Shown piece by piece: positions 32,401-43,845 of a DNA stretch of 64,000 nucleotides. This DNA is from Sequoia sempervirens (taxonomy: Eukaryota > Streptophyta > Pinopsida > Cupressales > Cupressaceae), in contig VDFB02373365.1 in assembly GCA_007258455.2 (NCBI GenBank), positions 219,552,162 through 219,616,161 of the forward strand, written 5' to 3'. The translations under genes were made by a program, and so were the position numbers. Every line of letters starts with the position of its first letter. Within the stretch, counting starts at the first letter, position 1. The notes beneath the pieces were generated by a model that had not been told where the DNA came from, made no database searches, and worked only from the letters and a program-made list of their open reading frames with translations.

Positions 32401-35400
32401 ATGAAGTGAAAATACAACAAAGGAAAAGGTTCTAAAACAAAATCTATTGAACCAATTAAAGAAGAACCTACAACTAGAGCTCAAAGGATAAAGTATGACT
32501 TCAAGGGTATGAGGCTAGAGTCCAAGATCATCTCAACATGGGAAAAAGTGGGAGATACCAACATGGGTCATGTACATAATGAGGATTTTAAACAAAGAAT
32601 CTACTGCAATGCACCTACTCCTTTGGCCCAGAAATTAGTACATACAGGTTTGGAACAAGCTGTTGGGTTCCCACCTTTAGTGTAGTTTCATGAGCTAATT
32701 ATGGAGTTTGTGAAACATTATGATTCATACATCTTGAGGGTTATTGTTGGTCCTCAAGTTAGATTAATGGAAAATCTGATTGAAGACTCAATAGTTGAGG
32801 CCTTCAACATTGAGTCACATCAAAAGTTGGTGAACGTGAAGTTGCAGGTTAGACAAGAATTCTATGATTCTAATCCAGCTGAGGCATTGGAGATCATGAA
32901 TAGTTATTGGATTGAAAAGACAAAGTCGTACTATTCTAAGTTTCCCAAAAAATTGCATAGAAGTGACTTCAAGTTGGAATATAATGATATGATCACTCTC
33001 CTAAGCAGAGTGGTAGGACTAGAGAAATCCTTTATCTTTGAAAAATGGATGTTTTATGTCATCTCCCAAATCAATAAAGGAGTTCACAATCACTGGGTAG
33101 GAACTATAAGTGACAATTTTGATTTATAATTAAGAAGTGTGCAAGACACCAAAACATTTACTATGACTTTGTATGTTGTGTACATGCTTGCCAGGAATTT
33201 CAAGTATAAAGGTTTGATGTATAAAGGAACAATTGGCCAGGATAGAGTTTATGATGTTTACCCATAACTACATTTCAACACTTCCAACTTTAGGAGGGTC
33301 AGTGATGCTTTCATCATGTATATAAAAAGGACCCTACAAGATGCACTTCACATCAAAATTTTAGTAGACTTAATGGATCTGATCAAGAAGCATGGCTTTT
33401 GGTTTATGCAATTCCCAAAGTTCACTTATATCAGAGTTCATGGATCTCCAAAGGTTCCATACAGGCTTGCTAGATATCCTATAGACAAGGTCATATTGCT
33501 GGAGTTGATAAGGAAATTAGTTGCATTTGATACTATTTTTAAGGAAATGCATAAAATCGAGGTTGGTGTTGATTTCCCTTCAAGGATTGGTAGCTTGGAG
33601 GTATGTCCTTCAATATAAAGTGTACATTATTCTAAGACAGATGGATCATCTTTATTTGTATTTTGATTCAGACAGAGGTAGCTTTGATCCCTATCGAGTA
33701 GCATAGAAAATGGACAATAGGGAGTATAGACATAGAGATCACATTAATGATTATTGGGAAAATTGTAGAGATGATTTTGAAGTAATAAAGAGAAGATATT
33801 CAAGGCTTTGTCTAAAATTGATAAGACTTCATAGAGTGGAAAATATGTCAGATCAATTTGATGATCAAGAAGACCCTATCCAATACCATGATTCTATGTA
33901 ATTTCAAGATAAGCCACTTCCCACAATCAACTAGTCAGAAGATGAAGTGGTTGACTTGGACCAAATCACAACTCTAGTGTTGAGATATTCCAAGAAGTGG
34001 GTTAAGCATAAATTTTTGGAACTGGAGGCAATAGGAACAAAGTTCACTTATGACTTGCTTGGAGATTTGGAATCACATTCAGAGGAAGAAATTGAGAACA
34101 CTCAAGATGACACTATAGTCCCTCAAGAGAAGGAGAATACAAAAGAAGTACCTATTGTAGTCAATAGAAAAACTAGAAGTCAAGCAAAATACAAAGAGCC
34201 TAAGAGACAACTAGTCTCAAAGAGAAGGAAACATACAAAGGAGATAACTGGAGAAGCCTAGCCCTCCAAGAAAAAAAGGATAATCACAGAAGGAGAAAAG
34301 ATATCTAGGTCCAAAAAAACCAAGGCTAGTGAAGGAGATATAAATCAAGCCAAGGTGATTGAAGTAGAGAGTTTTGGAGAAAAAACCAAGTGTATACAAG
34401 AAAGAACTCTCCAAAGGAAAAGGTTTCTCCTCTAAATACAAAAAATTTAGAATAGATGGTGAATGAGATTGAGAAGGATGTTAAGGAACCTGTAGTTAAT
34501 AAAATTGAGAATAAAGAAGAGGCACTTACAAGAAATAATACTCTTCCAAAATCTCCTCCCCAAAATGAAAAAAATGATAAAGAGGAGGGAGAAGCTACAA
34601 TAGATGAAGGTAAGACCTCCAAGAAGTCTAAGCAACTAGCAGATAAAGAAGACGTGAAAACTACAAAGAGTGGAGGGCTTAGTGGTTTTGGAATCCAACT
34701 AGAACAAGAGGTTCCTAAAGTGCAAAGTGATAAGGAAGAGAAGAAAGAGCCAAAGAAAGCAAAGGAGATTCCTTCTCAATCTCCTGAAAAAGAGGAAGCA
34801 ACTATATCTTGAGATGAAAACAAGGATCAAGAATAGAAAAATCAAGAGGATATTGATAAAGATCTATAGAACATTGAAGTTGATTAGCCTAAGGATCAAG
34901 AAGAACAATTTTTTTCTCATGATGGAATAGACCTAGAACAACCAACTGCTCTCGATTGGTTGAAACAATGCTTGAAGCCGAAACCCATCATTGTAGAAGA
35001 AGAGACTCCATATTGGAGTAATTTTTTTGCAAATTTATGAAAATAAAAAAGAAGAAAGAAATCAAGGGTGGTTTCTAGAATGACAAGGGATGAGGCTAAA
35101 AATAGGGTTCTCCATGTTGCCACAACCCTGACTGATAAGCATAAGGATGAGATCAATCCATCTGAATACAAGATTGAAACCATCAATCTAAGTCCTTCAA
35201 CTAAGGCATGAGAGAAAGGACACCTTCAAGAATATGTGCAGGCCATTCTAAAGAGATTGGACAATGAAACAAAAACCAAAGAGAAGGTACAAAAACAAAT
35301 GGGAGAACTATAGAAATATATCTTTAGTAAAACCTTTGCAAACATAGGCTAGTGAGAGTGTCACATATTCAGAAGGTTTATTATCAAAAGATGCTATCAG

Positions 35401-36117
35401 TGAAAATGAAAGGATGAGAACTTCTTTGCAGGTTACTTAACAATGGAATGGTAGTGTCTATCAAAAGGGAGATGCAATGATTGAAAAGGTGTTGCATACA
35501 CATGAGAATGCTTCATCCATTCTAGAAGAGATAATGCGGCTCACATTAGAATGTCAAGTAATAAATGACACAACCATCACTATATTGAAGAAAATAATGG
35601 AAATTCCAAAAGAGGTGTTGTTCAAGGAAAATATCTTTACAACTAAGAATGTAAATAAATCAGTTGAATGGATGGAAGCATTTAATTTCAAAATGGAACT
35701 AATGATCAAGGAACTAAAGAAGGCACTAGAGATCCGAAACAAAGTAAAAGAGATATTAGATAGTTGCATCTCATTTCTAGAGATTGTCATAGGAAAAAAG
35801 AAGTTTGGAAAGAAAAACCTAAAGGTTGATCAATTATAGAAATAGTGCATGAAGTCTACTCCCCACTTGAAGATGCACTGGTTACATTAGATCAACTAGA
35901 GGATGTAGATGTTTATATTTCTAATCTAGATAAATATCAAGGGATTCAAGGAGATTGCAAAAAAACTTTAGATAAATATGAAGAAGAAATTAAATCTATT
36001 AAATTGAGGATAAAGTTTATTCCAATTCCAGACTAGGTTTTCTTGGACAATATTCTTTCAAAGGTTCAAGAACTTTCTAGAAGGGGAGAAAAGGGTAAGG
36101 AGGATGACCCATCTTGA
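32401..36117 (+). pseudogene. Copy B of an unrecognised helical protein family
   Basis: About 1240 codons in mostly one sense, broken by stops (codon 3, near 32684, 33127, 33268) and a few frameshifts. The N-terminal half (32401-34110) aligns along its length with copy C: KYDFKGMRLESK with KYKFQGEPLQSK; VGDTNMGHV with VSDTNIGHV; NSYWIEKTK with NQYWLKEKR; ITLLSRVVGLEKSFIFEKWM with VTLLSKVMGLPTTAYFQEWM; FPKFTYIRVHG with YLKFTYIRTQG; INDYWENCRDD with IEEFWANCIDD; and EVVDLDQITTLVLRYSKKWV with EVDDLDIITKPIKACTREWV. Then comes a Lys/Glu-rich tail (34100-34900), a short DWL block shared with copy C, and coiled coils at 35477-36036. No enzymatic motif, signal peptide, membrane segment or zinc knuckle is seen. 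I do not recognise the family. Confidence 0.75.
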
Positions 36118-37030
36118 TTACATTGAAAAATGTGCATACTACATCAAGATTGCTAGAGTTACAAGTCACCTATGCCCTTGTCTTCATTTCAAAATCCTTT
36201 TTATTTAATTTTGAAATATCTTTTAAGGTTGACTTTTGTAATTTTGTATTGTAAAATTAAATTGGGGAATTAAAATTTCTAAGGCTGACCTATTTTCGCC
36301 AAACTAATTGTAAACCTAATTTAATTTTCTTCCTTTGGCCAAAATGTTAGTGATACTCTATATATTGAGGCTCTCCCCTGATTTGTAAGGTTGTGGTTGT
36401 TGGACATGAGATATTGGAATTGTTGCAAACTTTCGGTGAAGTAAATACAATTGAAGACATTGTATTTTGGTGCTCTTCTTTGTGTTGTTTCATCTATGCA
36501 TGGTTCCTATGTTTAAAATCTATTATAAGTTGTTTTGAGTAAGTGATTTTAAGGTTAGACTTAGAGCTAGTTGCAATTCGTTCATGTTTATGATAAAGTG
36601 TTTAAGGTGTTGAGGAATTATCTTCAGTCCATAGTTTTAGCAACTTGCTGATTGTAAGTTGCTATGTAAAGTTATCCTAGGCCTACTCTTTGTTGCACTC
36701 AAGTTCAATTGTGGATGTTTATGAATTTCATGCTTTTGAATGAATTTTTGAATGTTTACAATCTAAATATATTTAATACCTTTGGAGATCACACTATTCT
36801 TGTGATACTAATAAATTTAATCTTGGTTAAGCAAGAATTTGTTTTGGAAGATTGGTCCACCTTGAATGCTCTATTATTTTCATGATTGATCTTAGGAATG
36901 AGATTAGGATATATCTCTAAACCCTCATCTTTCATTACTTCTTTGTAGATTATTATTAGAATAGGACTTATAATGTAGCACTTCATTGCTACATTTGATG
37001 AGTTTTAAGCTTCCAACATTTGATTTGTAA
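36118..37030 (+). promoter_or_regulatory. Copy B 3' region with TATA-like box
   Basis: Non-coding and homologous to 63100-63900 downstream of copy C. Shared ordered blocks include GCTATGTAAAGTTAT, a 'gatatcac/gatcacac' block, a 'gtgatact/atgatact' block and a 'ttgaag..gtccac' block. A TATATATT box lies at 36359-36366 and copy C has TATAAATA at the matching place. A promoter inside a conserved 3' region is what an LTR would have, but I could not find a matching 5' copy. Confidence 0.5.
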
Positions 37031-37096
37031 GGCCCCTTGTGATTACCAGAAAATCACATCATCACTGAGTTATTTTTGCATTTTCAAGACCTGACA

Positions 37097-38260
37097 TTAG
37101 AGACCTTGGGGTTGTTTCTTGAGGCTTGCTGATAGAAATTTACCTTTCAAGAGATATAGTATACTTGTATTTTGTATGTGTTGTTGTAGTGCTAAAAACA
37201 CCATCAATACCAACATCGGTGCTTCCACAATTGCAAATTTCATATTCTCAAAGGAAAGCTTGGCTTCACTTGTCCACTTGTTCTTTGCATCTATCTTCAG
37301 CATATCATTGAGTGGTTTCACTACTTCAAAAAATCCGGTGATGAATTTCTGGAAGAAATTGATCTTACCAAATTATGATTTTAATTCTTTCTTACTTCCC
37401 AGGGACTGTGACTTGAGTAAAGAACTTACTCTATCTTGGTCTATGGAAATGCCTCTTTCAAAAATAATGTGTCCCAACAATTTTCCTTCAGTTACCCCAA
37501 AAATACATTTCTTAGGATTTAATGAAACTCCATAAGTTTCACACTTTTGTGATATTGTTCTAAGATCACGAACATGAACTCCTTTATTCTTGGAAAATAT
37601 AGTGAGGTAATCCATGTATATATAATAATACATTTTCCTACAAAATATTAGAAGGAATAATCCATAGCTTTTTGGAATGTGGCTCTGACAATTTATCAAT
37701 TCAAATGGAATCCTTCTATAAGAAAAAGTTCCCTACTTTGTAGTGAACATTGTCTTCCTTTGATCTTCTTTCACAACCATTACTTGATTGAACCCAAAGA
37801 ATTTATCCAAGAAGGACATCATCTATGAACCATTAACAACTTGTCACACTTCTTCTAATGAAGGAAAGGGATAATTATCCTTTCCAAGCACCTTATAAGA
37901 TTCTGGAAATCCACACATTGTTGTATCTCCACTCTTCTTCCTAACAAGCACTAGATTTTCCACCCAAGTAGAATGTCTAATAGGAAAAATTATCATGTCT
38001 CATAGGAGATTTTTTACTTCCTTTTAGGTCAAAGGATCCAGAAGCACATTTATGGTTCATTGTTTCTATCAAAAAGGCTTTACATCAAGCTATAATGAAA
38101 TCGTATGAGTAATGATGGAAGTATCATAAGTCTTCAAATCTTCATATGTCCATGCTATAACCTTCCAATAATCTTTGTGTTCATGAGAAATATTTCTTTG
38201 TTCTTCCTCAGTACATACCTTCCCTATACACACATTCTTTGGATCTTCTTTAGTATTCAA
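37097..38260 (-). pseudogene. Gypsy-IV reverse transcriptase
   Basis: On the minus strand it starts near 38250 with a W-T-Y-E-D-L-K-T-Y-D segment (the family's 'AWSYEDL' lead-in). An 'STWVANLVLVRKKSG'-type block follows near 37960, then the fingers and palm in pieces. The open frame 37699-37373 holds the catalytic box as IYMDYLTIFS, where the family has YMDD, so the second Asp is Tyr, and then VSLNPKKCIFGVTEGKLLGH. The thumb is at 37321-37200 (MKPLNDMLKIDAKNKW). It is dead. The plus-strand frame 37119-37535 is its shadow. Confidence 0.8.
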
Positions 38261-38639
38261 ATTATATAATTCAGACTACCCTTCTGTCACTTTTGAGAAG
38301 TTCTTTCTGTTGAACTATCTAATCTACATCAAATAGTCTTTCAAACTTAATTATTCCTTTTGAAATACTATTATCTTTAGCTTGAGATAATTATCTATCT
38401 TGAATTTTTCCATCTAAGTGATCTATTTATTCAATTATTTTTTCCATGAAGATACTAGTATTAGTGATGAATTCCAATATATGATTATCATCTTCAAACA
38501 CCTGAAAATTTTGTAATATTATTAAGAATCAATGGAAACTACACTAACTAAATAGTAAACATCCTCATATCATAAGCATCTAAAGATTCTAGAGCACTAG
38601 TAGCAGTAGAAAAAGCATCAACTCTCTTATTGAATCTTC

Positions 38640-38990
38640 ATGTGATGTGAATGCTATTAAATGCATCAAAATATTCTATCAAATATCACACTTGGTGTCA
38701 CTAACTAGTCAAACATTTGTAATGAAAAACATGTTTTTTAGAATTTCTTGACCACCAGCTCTGAGTCTCCAAACACCTTAAGAATCTTAACTTTTTCTTG
38801 ATTGTAAGCATCAAACTATGAATAATAGCTTCGTATTCTGCCATATTGTTAGTACACTAGAATTGTAATTGATAAGCATCAAGAAATTACTTACCTTGCA
38901 AACTGTTGAGACCAACTCCAACTCCAATTCCTTGTTTCAATTTTGACCCATTGAACTTAAAGTTCCATATTTGATCCTCAGTAGCTATGA
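38640..38990 (-). pseudogene. Gypsy-IV RNase H located upstream of RT
   Basis: On the minus strand: WNFKFNGSKLKQGIGVGVGL (catalytic first Asp replaced by Asn in F-N-G-S), then CTNNMAEYEAIIHSL (Glu kept) and KVFGDSELVVK (second Asp kept). These are the three RNase H landmarks in the right order and spacing. It lies between the protease and the RT, not after the RT as in standard Ty3/gypsy pol. Plant Tat-lineage elements carry a second, archaeal-type RNase H, but after the RT domains. Rearrangement is the alternative. Confidence 0.75.
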
Positions 38991-39479
38991 GTTTAGCATT
39001 CTTAAGAGGTGACAAATTAACATTTTCTATCTACTTCACCTACATATTATCTTCAAGTATTTCTGGCTCAGACGTATTAAGAATAGTATTTTCTAAATAG
39101 TGCTGACTTTCAATTCTGTGAATGATTTCTAAGTACATCACACAACTATCCTCTGAATGTGAAGAATTGTGTAACCTGCACCAACCCTGCAACAAGAAAC
39201 TTTTCAATGAATCTTTAACTTTTCCACACTTTCAAGCTTCTCTCTCAATATTCTTCCAAAATTTATCTAAATGACTATCTTCTTCTTTAGAAGAATGAAA
39301 ACCTAATTCAACTAATATATCTATTATGGGAGTTATCTAGATATTCTTTTCAACATTACACTTAAGAAATTCTTCTATTTCAACTCTAAAACTTTGAATT
39401 TTATAAAATCCCAGTTCTACATCTACGTATAGAAATTCATTTTTCTAATTATAATTGGTGATCATGTATTTCATGTGTA

Positions 39480-39850
39480 GCTATCTCTCAATCTTGATAT
39501 GATTAGGAATTCCTTTCCATGGTAACCACATACATGAGAAGTCTATGGCCATATATCCATTCAAATTCTATGACCAGTCCCTACTCAGTAGCATCCCATA
39601 AGTATCAGGTATATCAACAACTTGAATATCAATATAATATTGAATCTAGGGATCTAACACTAATTGCATATGAATATTGATTAATTCTCTAACTATATTT
39701 ACTTCAGTTTTGTCAAGTTGGGTGACTTTCTTCAGGGATTTTTTTGGAGTTAAACCTAGCATTTGACATATGGACAAAGGCATCACATTGGTAGATGCTC
39801 ACAAATCTACAAAGCAATTATGGATATTTTTACCAAATATTCTCAGTGTG
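39480..39850 (-). pseudogene. Gypsy-IV protease
   Basis: On the minus strand the active-site region reads V-D-L-stop-A-S-T-N-V-M-P-L-S (family D-S-G-A-S-x-N-V-M-P). It is followed by CQMLGLTPKKSLKKVTQLDK, a VNIVRELINIHMQL-type segment, and the terminal S-x-G-M-L-L-S-R-D-W. The first residues of the protease are on the far side of Gypsy-II: the upstream coding sense (MADAQVAFYKGKIECLPFF) ends at 52504 and resumes here, which supports one gene split by that insertion. Confidence 0.75.
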
Positions 39851-40112
39851 AGCATGTGACCACCGAATTTGTACTCCCTTCATGTAAAAAGTACAATCCC
39901 TAGTCCAATTTGGACCTATATTGGGTACCCTTACATTAATTATCCTTTAAATCATCATTTATAGGCCCTAAGGACCCATTATTTTGGATCTAGAGGCTCA
40001 TTTCACCTAAAAATACTATAAAATCATTCAAAACACCAAAAAATATAAAAACCCACCTCAAAAAACTATGATGCAACTCATTCACCATCTTGCGTGAATG
40101 AGCCCCTTAGAT

Positions 40113-40146
40113 GGGACCCATTCACCAAGGGTGGAGAATGAGTCCC
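40113..40146. repeat. 34-nt LTR hairpin module
   Basis: Left arm GGGACCCATTCACC and right arm GGAGAATGAGTCCC. There are two mismatches. A shorter module (CTCATTCAC...GTGAATGAG) precedes it at about 40075-40103. Confidence 0.7.
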
Positions 40147-41071
40147 ATTTGGGATCTTTCAAATTTGAGCGAGAATTCGTCAATTTAATTCAAGATTTTG
40201 GTAAATGGCATCCTTTAAGGTCTAAATAATAGTCAATTAGGTGTTTATTCCTATAAAAACAAGCTTCTAAGTCATTTTCATCATATCTAAGCACTTTGAG
40301 TAAGCATTTTCAAGCATTAAGCATCAAGAATCTTCAAGCAAAGTTTTCATAAGAGCATTCTCATCTCAAGAACAAGTAAAGTTCAAGCATTGGAGCAGCA
40401 TCAAAGCATTTTTTTAGGTCTTCAAGCTCACTTTCAACCAAGATCTAGCATTCTCAATAGTTTATCATGGATGCCTATGCTGAATCATGATGGATTCTAG
40501 GTTGGGGAGATGCAACTAGCCATCAAGCCAAGCCTAAAGACTTGTTTCCTAAGTGATTCCATCTTCCATTTTCATTCTACATACAACCTAAGAAAGGTAT
40601 AAGCATCATTAGAGCTCATTTGGGGTGATTAGAGATCACCACAAGTGATTCATTCATCTTTACATTTCCATTTTTATATCATATTCTTGCACATTAGAAT
40701 AAGCTTGCATCATGTCTCAGATTTCCTAGTCTTTGAAAAATTTAAGGCTAGGGATTTCATGCACATTTCATCATTTCCATTAAGGTTTAATTACCAAACT
40801 AGGTGTTTAACCGAGGCAAATCCCCCATTAGAAAATCAAGTTGAATTCTATTTTGTAGGTGCTTTTCGCAGACTCGGATCTAAAACTCTAGTTGGAAGGA
40901 AAGTATAGGTGTTGCATTGAATATTAGAGATTTTAATTTCTAAAAAAGTGGAACAAGGTTGATTCACCAAGAGTGGTGAATGAGTCCCAGTATAGTTTTT
41001 TTTTTCAATTATGTCTATAGATTCTAATACCATTTTTCCTAAAATAGACTCCTGTGCAGAAACCTTGATCT

Positions 41072-41105
41072 GGGACTAATTCGCGCAGGTTAGCAAATGA
41101 GTCCC
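41072..41105. repeat. 34-nt LTR hairpin module, degraded
   Basis: Left arm GGGACTAATTCGCG and right arm TAGCAAATGAGTCCC minus its first base. The outer five pairs are intact and the inner stem is partly lost. Confidence 0.6.
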
Positions 41106-41520
41106 AGTTGGTCAAAAATTTAACATTTCCAAAATTTCAAAGCTATTTATAGTCACTGCAATATTTCCAAGTGCTCACTATTTACATTTTTTCTTTTTTT
41201 CTATTTTACTTGCATTTCTAAGGTATTTTCTAGGTCATTTTGCATTCATCTTAATTTTACACTGTATTTTACAACATCTTCTAGGTCATTTTACATTCAT
41301 GTCGATTCCATACTATTTTTTTGAACTCATAGTCTTTTCCAAGTTTATGCTTGGTGATGAACCCCTCATTAGCTATTATTCAATCCCCAAGATAACCCTA
41401 TTGCTAGATTTCAATCTCCTTTGCATTGAGATCACTAGGATTGTCCTTGAGTGGAGACTCTTTGAAAGTGGGTGTGAATACATCATTCATTCATGTATTC
41501 CCCCATTCCCATAGGTTCCA

Positions 41521-42092
41521 TTTTGGTGAACTTTCATCTAGGACATCATTATTCTAATTTGGAGTGCATTTGCATCCTAGATTGAACTTGCATTAGGTTT
41601 TTTCTTTGGTTAATTTTCATTCTAGGGTTTCACATTTTGCATTAGTGAAAAGCTCATTTAGCTTGCATTATTGCATTTAATTTCATTGAAAATTAGTAAA
41701 ATTCTACATTTGCATCCTAGATTTAGGTCATATAGCATAGAAAACATTAAAATCAACCAAAAAAATTTGAAAAATCTGAAAAAAAATCCCTACTAGCACT
41801 CATTCGCCACCATGGAAAAATTAGTCACATTGCAAATTTTGAACTATTGTTTACGGAGATAAATAACCTATTTTTAAGCTTCTTCTTGCCTCTCTTAATT
41901 TTTTGTTTCATATTAGTTGCTTTATGTTACATTGAAGTCATTAGAGATAGCATTATTTACATTCATGGCAATTATGGATAGCATTAGATTTTTGCAATTT
42001 TCATTTTCAACATTAATTCCTAGCTCACTTAGATTAGATTCATTAGAAAATGAAAAAAAAAACAAAAAATATCAAAAGAAACAATTCAAAAA
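41521..42092 (+). other. Gypsy-II leader
   Basis: It begins with TTTTGGTGAAC, the putative primer-binding site shared with Gypsy-I. The rest is non-coding. Confidence 0.5.
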
Positions 42093-42494
42093 ATGCTTAA
42101 ATTGAGAAAAAGCATATCATCCAATCCCATTAGTAGTGATGATTTATACATGTTAGATGAAGCCCTTGGGGACTTCCTATCACTAGGATCATCCACTAAG
42201 GCTTGCTATGAAGATCCCAAACCAAGAAAAGTTAACATAACCCTCAAACCTTTTAGTAGCAATTACTTTGACATGTTATATGAAGTCCTTGAGGAATTCA
42301 TCTCACAAAATCCATACACTAAGGCTTGTTATGAGAAACCAAAACTAGGAGAAGTTAACGTAATTCAAACTCAACTTATCCTTTACCCACCTTCACATAA
42401 ACTGCAACCTATACACAAACTTGAGTTTATCCTATATCCACCTAAGAATAATGTATTGCAGCAGCTGAATCATAATACCATTTCTCATACATAG
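42093..42494 (+). pseudogene. Gypsy-II N-terminal polyprotein region with duplication
   Basis: A 133-codon open frame. Two adjacent units of about 43 residues are clearly related: the first contains SSDDLYMLDEALGDFLSLGS and TKACYEDPKPRKVN, the second contains SSNYFDMLYEVLEEFISQNP and TKACYEKPKLGEVN. The linker blocks shared with Gypsy-I (QLILYPPSHK, EFILYPPKNN) follow. This takes the place of a normal gag; no capsid or zinc knuckle is seen in this element. Confidence 0.65.
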
Positions 42495-42699
42495 AACACT
42501 GGAATAATCTGCAACCACAACAACCAACCCCGGAAACATTATCTTTTCCTAATCCCATATTTCCTAGTGCCCCTTGTTTATATTCGCATAGTGGGAAGGA
42601 GTATGATCTTGTTGAACTTAAAAATACTCCTGCAAAAATATCCCTACGAGAATTAATTCAAAATTTCCCTAACTATCACACTATGCATCAATCCACTTT

Positions 42700-43444
42700 A
42701 CAACAGGTAGTGGTCCCTCTTGATATGAATGCAAATGATGTGGCAACTTTAATACAAGGAATGAATACAATTAATGTAGAAATAACATTTCACCAGCATA
42801 AGCTTCACCCTTTTGCATTAAGATAGAAAAATGAGGCCTTTATGATAATTGCTCAATTTAATTGAATATGCATAAAAAGGACCATGGTTGATAATGGCTC
42901 AGCCCTTAATGTGTGTAGTGTGAAACTCTTAGATAGATTGCAAGTGGAAAAATTAATGATGAAAATTGACTCTTTATCAATTGAAGGATTCAAAAATGTA
43001 GGAAGGCAACCACTTGGTGTAATTACTTTACCGATTACAGTCAGAAAGGATACCTTACAAACTCCTATTCATGTTATGCCTCATGACCTTTTATACAATC
43101 TTCTTTTGGGAAGACCATGGATTCATGATATGCATGTGGTGCATTCAAATCTTCATTTCATCATGAAATATGTCTATGACAACAAGGTATACCAAGTTGA
43201 AATGGACCCCGAGCTTGAAAGTTGCTTACAAGTTGAAAAAGGAATGATAAGTCCTCTAAACACTCTAATTCCAACATCCAACATAGAACCCTTAAAGGAA
43301 GACAAACAAGAAATGGAGATAGTTTCAAAACTATTAGATGATGATTGGGGTTCCTTGGAGTTCACAACCTCATTTATGGGAGAGTACATAATCACAAGAA
43401 AAGAATATGAAAAAAAAAAGCAACAAATGATCATGTCAACTTAG
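42700..43444 (+). pseudogene. Gypsy-II aspartic protease
   Basis: From 42884 the frame is open for 186 codons. It starts with MVDNGSALNVCSVKLLDRL (active-site motif D-N/G-G-S-A-x-N-V; the Asp is kept), then GVITLPITVRKDTLQ, and the terminal LLLGRPWIHDMHVVHS. An acidic Lys/Glu tail follows. It would process Gag-Pol. The segment at 42700-42880 carries the usual lead-in (F-H-Q-H-K-L-H-P) with one TAG at an ancestral Gln. It is among the best-preserved parts of the element. Confidence 0.8.
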
Positions 43445-43559
43445 AATTTGGAAGAAACTTCACAACCATCTACCTCACTCACTCTAGAAGAGGATACAAG
43501 TTGTACAACCAACTTTGATGAGATTTATTATCAACAACCACCAAACCCAAAAGAAATGG

Positions 43560-43845
43560 AAAAAATTTATGAGAGGTTATGAGCTTGTGAAAAAATTAGG
43601 TTTCAATGGTAAAGGATGTGGAAAGAAGGAACAAGGGATTTAGGTTTCTATAGAGCATAACACACAAGAGACAAAAACTAGTTTGGGATATTGTCCTTCA
43701 AAGATTACACAAGCATCAAAGAAACCATCATTAAACAGCAACACTATCACGTGCAAACCGAAAATCAAACTCACTATGAAGCATCCTGAACTGCTGGATA
43801 TAGATTTATCACCATCATGGGAGTAATTTGAAGATGATGAACCCT
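43560..43845 (+). pseudogene. Gypsy-II G-patch and linker
   Basis: With one frame change, Y-E-R-G-Y-E-L-V-K-K-L-G-F-N-G-K-G-C-G then KKEQGI, the G-patch pattern after the protease. It matches Gypsy-I 10793-11125. The Ser/Thr/Lys linker that follows is also shared. G-patches bind nucleic acid in retroviral and retroelement polyproteins. Confidence 0.65.

Larger units (their letters stand above)
37040..39854 (-). mobile_element. Gypsy-IV, pol part (interrupted element)
   Basis: The minus-strand pol region of an older Ty3/gypsy element, continuing from 52504-54312 across the Gypsy-II insertion. Reading downwards: protease (39850-39480), RNase H (38990-38640), RT (38260-37097). Integrase and 3' LTR are missing; the sequence stops near 37040 against the copy B 3' region. 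Confidence 0.75.
39855..41520 (+). repeat. Gypsy-II 5' LTR
   Basis: 1666 bp, starting TGTGACCACC and ending CCATAGGTTCCA. It matches the 3' LTR at 50882-52503. It holds a CCTATAAAAACAAGC promoter motif near 40251 and hairpin modules at 40075-40103, 40113, about 40957 and 41072. Confidence 0.9.

Noticed and set aside
34217..34635. Minus-strand frames opposite the copy B tail
   Set aside because: Ser/Phe/Leu-rich shadows of a Lys/Glu-rich repeat; the same effect occurs at 61375-61905 opposite copy C.
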